Of a stretch of 64,000 nt of DNA, positions 60,097-64,000 are shown one piece after another. Every line of letters begins with the position of its first letter. Position 1 is the stretch's first letter. The notes under the pieces were generated by a model. The model ran no database searches and was not told where the DNA came from. It was given only the letters and a program-made list of their open reading frames with translations. A program made the position numbers and the translations under genes. The stretch is from Microvirga flavescens (GTDB lineage: Bacteria > Pseudomonadota > Alphaproteobacteria > Rhizobiales > Beijerinckiaceae): contig NZ_QMKH01000002.1 in the NCBI RefSeq assembly GCF_003290125.1, positions 372,001 to 436,000 of the forward strand. The letters run 5' to 3'.

Positions 60097-60182
60097 GGGA
60101 TTCAGTGCTTTCGTTTAAAGTTCAAATTCTGGGAGGACCGCCGGCATCGAAACCGATCTGTCCGTGCGAAATGGGAGTCCGC

Positions 60183-61799
60183 TCAATGCCGGTGACTTTG
60201 AAGCCTCGACCTCAATTTGTGCCGCAATTTGAGAATGACTTTGTTGATCAGCTTACCCTTCAACACATTGAGCTCAGCATCGCGCTGTGCCGAATGCTCC
60301 TGAAGCGCTCGAAGCTGCGCGTTGACATCGACCAGCTGTGCGAGAAGCGAATTTCTGTTCGCGTCGACCGCGGCCAGCTCCTCTTCGAGCCTGGCAAGCT
60401 TCTCGAGGGCCATCTTGATCGGCTTCGTGCTCGCGATAGGCTCCAGTTGAAGCCGTGCAGCAATCGTACGCACACCGTCATCGTCTGTGGCGAGCGTCTC
60501 TGCAGCGGCACAAGACTGCCAGGACGATGCAGAGAGAGCTTGCGCGAAAGCCTGTTCATACGCAGCCGCCTGCCGATTGAGAGTGTCAAGCTTGGCTACT
60601 GAAGCCGCTGCCCACCCCATGCGACGCAGGAGCGGTAGATCGCCAACCATCTCAACGATGGCCGACGACATCCCGTCAAGATCGAAGGGTTCGATCAGGC
60701 GACCGTTCTGCGCATCAACAACGGTTTCTGGAATCCCTCCAATCCGAAAAGCAATGACCGGCGTGCCGCAAGCCATCGCTTCCAGCATCACATTTGGCTG
60801 GTTGTCTTCGATTGAAGGCAGTACGCACAGATCTGCTGCATTGTAGATCTCGCTCAGCCGCCTGTCGTTATCGACCCAACCCAGGTTGATGAAAGGAACG
60901 CCGAGTTCTTCGAGATCCCGATCCGACTTGCCAAATGACAGGAAACGAATTTGCCCCGCCCTGACGAGTTCCGAAAATTCAGGATCGGCAAGACAGCGCT
61001 GCAGGGTGCCCAGAAGCTGGGCATACCCCTTTCTGCGTTCGGAGTTGTCGTACACGCCGAAGAGGATTGCTCGCGTATTGTCGTCCAGTCCCAACTCCCG
61101 GCGCACCTCCTGGCGGCGCGCAACGCGGAAGATGTCGGTTTCGATGGAGTTGCGGATAACTTGCACCGGCTTCTGGAAGACGCCGCTTCCATTCGCCTGC
61201 TCGGCAAGCCATGCGGATGGCGAAATCGCATGAACGTTCGGCTTGCCATACCGCTTCCGCTTGGCTTCGAGGCTGTATCGAACGAGACCGAGTTCGTCGG
61301 GGCTGACCTGATGGCACGGGTTGCACTGGGCCTCGAATCCCTTGCACCCGGCAGAATAGTGGCATCCACCCGTGAAATGGGCCATGTCATGCAATGTAAA
61401 GAGCGTCGGGATCCCCAAATCGATCAGATCCCCTAGACTTTGCGGGGACATCATGAACCCCGTCCAATGAACGTTCAGGATGTCGTACGATCTGAAGACT
61501 GGATTGCTTGCAATATCAAATCCGTAAATCTGGGTTGAAAAGCAAGTATTCGATAATGCAGTACGGCGTGCTGTTACATAATCATAATCAAGGAAAGAAC
61601 TGCCGGCCCGAATAAAATGGGTCTCGTGCACACCGTCGGCAGCCCGTGAGATCTTGATCTCATGGGCGGGATCATGAACGGCTCCCGCGACGAAAACGTC
61701 CACCGTGTGGCCCCGCGCGCGGAGGCCCTTCGCCAGCCTCTGCATGGCGCGTGGCGCGCCGCCGGAGGACGCCTCGGTACTCAACATCGCTATGCGCAA
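60183..61799 (-). CDS. GT4 glycosyltransferase with cysteine cluster and coiled-coil tail
   Basis: Encodes 538 residues. GT4 enzyme to about 420 (MLSTEASSGGAPRAMQRLAK; EAMACGTPVIAFRIGGIPET), with a cysteine-rich stretch GCHYSAGCKGFEAQCNPCHQ near 150-170 as in some GT4 enzymes of polysaccharide loci. The C-terminal 90 residues are a coiled coil ending in a basic cluster. The start is a TTG at 61799 (RIAMLSTEAS) or the ATG four codons on. Confidence 0.88.
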   Translation of the reverse strand: MRIAMLSTEASSGGAPRAMQRLAKGLRARGHTVDVFVAGAVHDPAHEIKISRAADGVHETHFIRAGSSFLDYDYVTARRTALSNTCFSTQIYGFDIASNPVFRSYDILNVHWTGFMMSPQSLGDLIDLGIPTLFTLHDMAHFTGGCHYSAGCKGFEAQCNPCHQVSPDELGLVRYSLEAKRKRYGKPNVHAISPSAWLAEQANGSGVFQKPVQVIRNSIETDIFRVARRQEVRRELGLDDNTRAILFGVYDNSERRKGYAQLLGTLQRCLADPEFSELVRAGQIRFLSFGKSDRDLEELGVPFINLGWVDNDRRLSEIYNAADLCVLPSIEDNQPNVMLEAMACGTPVIAFRIGGIPETVVDAQNGRLIEPFDLDGMSSAIVEMVGDLPLLRRMGWAAASVAKLDTLNRQAAAYEQAFAQALSASSWQSCAAAETLATDDDGVRTIAARLQLEPIASTKPIKMALEKLARLEEELAAVDANRNSLLAQLVDVNAQLRALQEHSAQRDAELNVLKGKLINKVILKLRHKLRSRLQSHRH

Positions 61800-62024
61800 G
61801 GGGTGTCCTAACGTTTCAATCGCCCTAAAGTCCGGACATAGCGGATCTGTTTTCTCAGATCAATTGCGGCGGTCGTGGCTTAAATAGGTCGACCCTCTCA
61901 TCCTATATGAAAAAGGAGGCCCCCTTCGGCGTATAGTATTGAGCTCGCCGTGAGACGACCAAGTCGTGCTCTTCGAGCCTGTTTCACCAGTATGAGCTTG
62001 AGACTGGAGACCTAGAACTTTGCC

Positions 62025-62786
62025 TCAGCCCACCGCTGCGCCGACAATTTCGTCATAATTCTCCAGGGCTTCGTCGATGGGGCCGTCGAACATCAAGCGG
62101 CCACGCTGGAGAACGAGACCGCGTGTGCAGAATTTCCGCAGAATATCCGGATCGTGGGAGGAAAGCACGACGATGGGTGCGCGCTCGATAAAGCTTTCAA
62201 GACGCTTGTTAGCCTTCGCGATGAAGGCGGCATCGCCTGCGCCGATGCCTTCGTCAACCAGGAGAATATCGGCATTGACCGCCGTTGAAACAGCGAAAGC
62301 AAGCCGCGCCACCATTCCGGCAGAATACGTGCGGATCGGCATATCAAGGAACTCCCCGAGCTCGGAGAATTCAGCGATCTCGTCCGCCTGCTGCTCGATC
62401 TCGGTGCGCGTCAGGCCGAGATAAAGGCCACGCAGCAGGATGTTTTCATAGCCCGTCGAATCCTGGTCCATACCAAATGCGGTGTCGAACAGGGCGGCGA
62501 CGCGACCCTTCACGTCCATTGTGCCGGAGGCGGGGTGGTAGATCCCGGCCATGGCACGCAGAAGCGTGCTCTTTCCGCTGCCGTTGTGTCCGATCAACGC
62601 GATGCGGTCGCCAGGACCGAATTTGAAATTGACGTTGTCGAGGGCTTGGATCTCGACATAGCGCGCTGACTTGCCGGCCACCCGGCCACCTGTCGTCCGT
62701 GCGAGAAGCTGGTTCTTGATCGAACGGGCGGACGACGTGAACACCGGATAGCTGACGCAGACATCACGAGCTTCGACTGTAGCCAT
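62025..62786 (-). CDS. Polysaccharide ABC exporter ATPase without C-terminal domain
   Basis: Encodes 253 residues. Walker A GHNGSGKS at 66-73, signature YSAGMVARLAFAVS, Walker B ILLVDEGIGAGD. It lacks the Wzt glycan-binding domain, like KpsT/RfbE/TagH types, so export by this system should not be cap-dependent. Pairs with the permease upstream. Confidence 0.92.
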   Translation of the reverse strand: MATVEARDVCVSYPVFTSSARSIKNQLLARTTGGRVAGKSARYVEIQALDNVNFKFGPGDRIALIGHNGSGKSTLLRAMAGIYHPASGTMDVKGRVAALFDTAFGMDQDSTGYENILLRGLYLGLTRTEIEQQADEIAEFSELGEFLDMPIRTYSAGMVARLAFAVSTAVNADILLVDEGIGAGDAAFIAKANKRLESFIERAPIVVLSSHDPDILRKFCTRGLVLQRGRLMFDGPIDEALENYDEIVGAAVG

Positions 62787-62862
62787 CTTAAGAACTCCAG
62801 AGACGGGCCGAGGATCAAGGCATTTTCCGCAGGCGCCGTTTCAAAGGGCCTGCTGGGGCCGT

Positions 62863-63648
62863 CTAGATCCAATAGGCGAGTTTGCTGCGGGACCGGGCGT
62901 AGACCGTCAAAGCCACGGCCCAACCCACAACCGCCATGCCGATGCAGGCTCCCCAGATCCCGATGGACGGCGACGTGCCCAAAATAGGAATACGAACGAC
63001 TTCGAGGAGATAGGTGAACGGGTTGATATAAGCGACCCACCGCCGATCTTCGGGCAGGAAACTGATTTGCCAGAAAACGGGGGTCCCGAGGAAAAGCGCC
63101 GAAATAAAGGTTTGAATAATAACGGGAATGTCGCGGTATCGCGCACCAAGGGAGCCGAGGAGAATGACCATCCAGACGAGGTTCGCGACAACAAGCACAA
63201 GCGCCGGAAACACGAGGAGCGTCGCCCATGCCAGATGGACCTGGGCGAAGATCATGACGAGCACGATCACCGTCGCATTGTGCAGAAGATAGATCGCCTG
63301 CTGCCAGATGAGCCGAAAAACGTGCAGCGGCAGCGGCGCGGGGATCTGCTTGATCGTCGCGCTCGACGCGATGAACACGCTGGAGCCATCCACGAGGCAG
63401 CTCGAGATGAAGCCCCATATAATAAGGCCGGTCGCGGCAAGCGGCATGAAGGTCGCAATGTCCTGACGGAACAGGCCCGAATAAACGATGGACATGAAGC
63501 CGATGATGAAGGCGCTCGCCAGCGTGATCCAGAAGGGCCCGAGAAACGACCGACGATAGCGCTGACGCACATCGTGCCAGCCGAGAAACAGCCAGAGATC
63601 TGCCCGCTTCAGACTCTCAAAGAGATCGACGATCTCAGCCTTAAACAT
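62863..63648 (-). CDS. Polysaccharide ABC exporter permease (second system)
   Basis: Encodes 261 residues with six membrane helices; cytosolic start DVRQRYRRSFLGPFWITLAS and NPFTYLLEVVRIPILG typical of ABC-2 glycan permeases (RfbA/KpsM). It precedes its ATPase by 76 bases. It differs clearly from the permease at 54854. Confidence 0.92.
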   Translation of the reverse strand: MFKAEIVDLFESLKRADLWLFLGWHDVRQRYRRSFLGPFWITLASAFIIGFMSIVYSGLFRQDIATFMPLAATGLIIWGFISSCLVDGSSVFIASSATIKQIPAPLPLHVFRLIWQQAIYLLHNATVIVLVMIFAQVHLAWATLLVFPALVLVVANLVWMVILLGSLGARYRDIPVIIQTFISALFLGTPVFWQISFLPEDRRWVAYINPFTYLLEVVRIPILGTSPSIGIWGACIGMAVVGWAVALTVYARSRSKLAYWI

Positions 63649-63876
63649 CTTTCAAAACAATGCCTTAATGTAATATCGTTTTTCCAAGGACCGCATGACG
63701 GAGCGATTGGCCAACAGCCAATACAAGGGGATCGCGTCATGGACACTGGATGAACGACGGGGAAGCACCATTTTCCAGCCGTTCATGATGCCAACAATCA
63801 AGGCATTCCCTTCCCCCGGGAGCGATCATAAAATCTCCCTATTCTTGCGGCGGGTTTGGGGCGTCAGGAGTATGGA

Positions 63877-64000
63877 ATGCGGCTTTTGCCCCGACGAGAT
63901 CCGGTTTCCTTGTCGGCACGCATTCTCGCCTGCCTGCTTCTTTTTGCCGGGAGCGAGGCCAAGGCTTTTGACTTTTTCGGCCTTTTTGGCACGAAAGAAC
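63877..64000 (+). CDS. Exported protein, 3' part beyond the window
   Basis: Forty-one codons from an ATG after CAGGAG: MRLLPRRDPVSLSARILACL then a hydrophobic run and AKA-FDFFGLFG. This is a clear signal peptide with the cleavage after AKA. The mature start resembles outer-membrane assembly (TamA/BamA-like) proteins of this order, but too little is present to say. Confidence 0.65.
   Translation, partial: MRLLPRRDPVSLSARILACLLLFAGSEAKAFDFFGLFGTKE

Overview
The window looks like chromosome of a high-G+C alphaproteobacterium of the order Hyphomicrobiales (Rhizobiales), most like the Microvirga/Methylobacteriaceae/Bosea group. The genus is an inference from gene content, not a match. The support is a complete CtrA cell-cycle module (SciP, a FlbD-tail-like Fis protein, FliJ, CtrA with GANTC sites upstream, ChpT, an EipA-type DUF1134 protein) within about 11 kb, and a Rhodobacter-type PmtA-like methyltransferase.

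Left part (1-13.1 kb, plus strand). A 5'-truncated acetate kinase is followed by a hypothetical protein, a PHA-synthase-like DUF3141 protein, FabI, two acetoacetate-type CoA-transferase subunits, a BASS-type transporter, polyphosphate kinase 2, an orphan ATP-synthase epsilon-like protein, and an RND efflux adaptor and pump. Spacing is tight with several ATGA/TGATG overlaps, so much of it is probably one or two operons linking acyl-phosphate, acyl-CoA and polyphosphate energy metabolism. At 13.3-15.3 kb lies a separate gene for a secreted seven-repeat TolB-like propeller with RTX repeats.

Genomic island (about 15.65-27.08 kb). An A+T-richer 11.4-kb element sits in the 3' end of tRNA-Met(CAU). 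A 12-bp direct repeat marks its ends, and the original tRNA terminator is left stranded at the far end. It carries a large serine recombinase, a helicase/primase-like fusion protein, a 116-bp stretch with six TGTTACA-type motifs, a small serine resolvase, a probable anti-phage dCTP deaminase (DCD/AvcD type) followed by an unknown membrane protein, a PEBP-like protein, an XRE regulator and several unknown small genes. This is the most distinctive accessory region: a plasmid-like replication/integration core next to a defence gene.

Core region (27.1-50.3 kb). PmtA-like methyltransferase, MnmA, the CtrA network, DMT transporters and a LysR regulator, CysQ, an envelope protein, D-amino-acid transaminase, a secreted protein with a possible Cys-His-Asp triad, a SWIB protein, a single-domain response regulator, a four-gene stress/envelope operon (DUF883, DUF3618, YqjE-like and a related protein), and exbB-exbD-tonB with a possible iron-box-like palindrome upstream.

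Right part (50.4-63.7 kb). A surface-polysaccharide locus has two ABC exporter systems. The first has one permease but two ATPases that are almost identical over a 764-bp repeat and differ in their C-terminal domains, with an FkbM methyltransferase between them. The second has a permease and an ATPase lacking the C-terminal domain. Between them are a GT4-GT2 fusion glycosyltransferase, a second GT4 enzyme and several methyltransferases. The window ends in the first codons of an exported protein gene.
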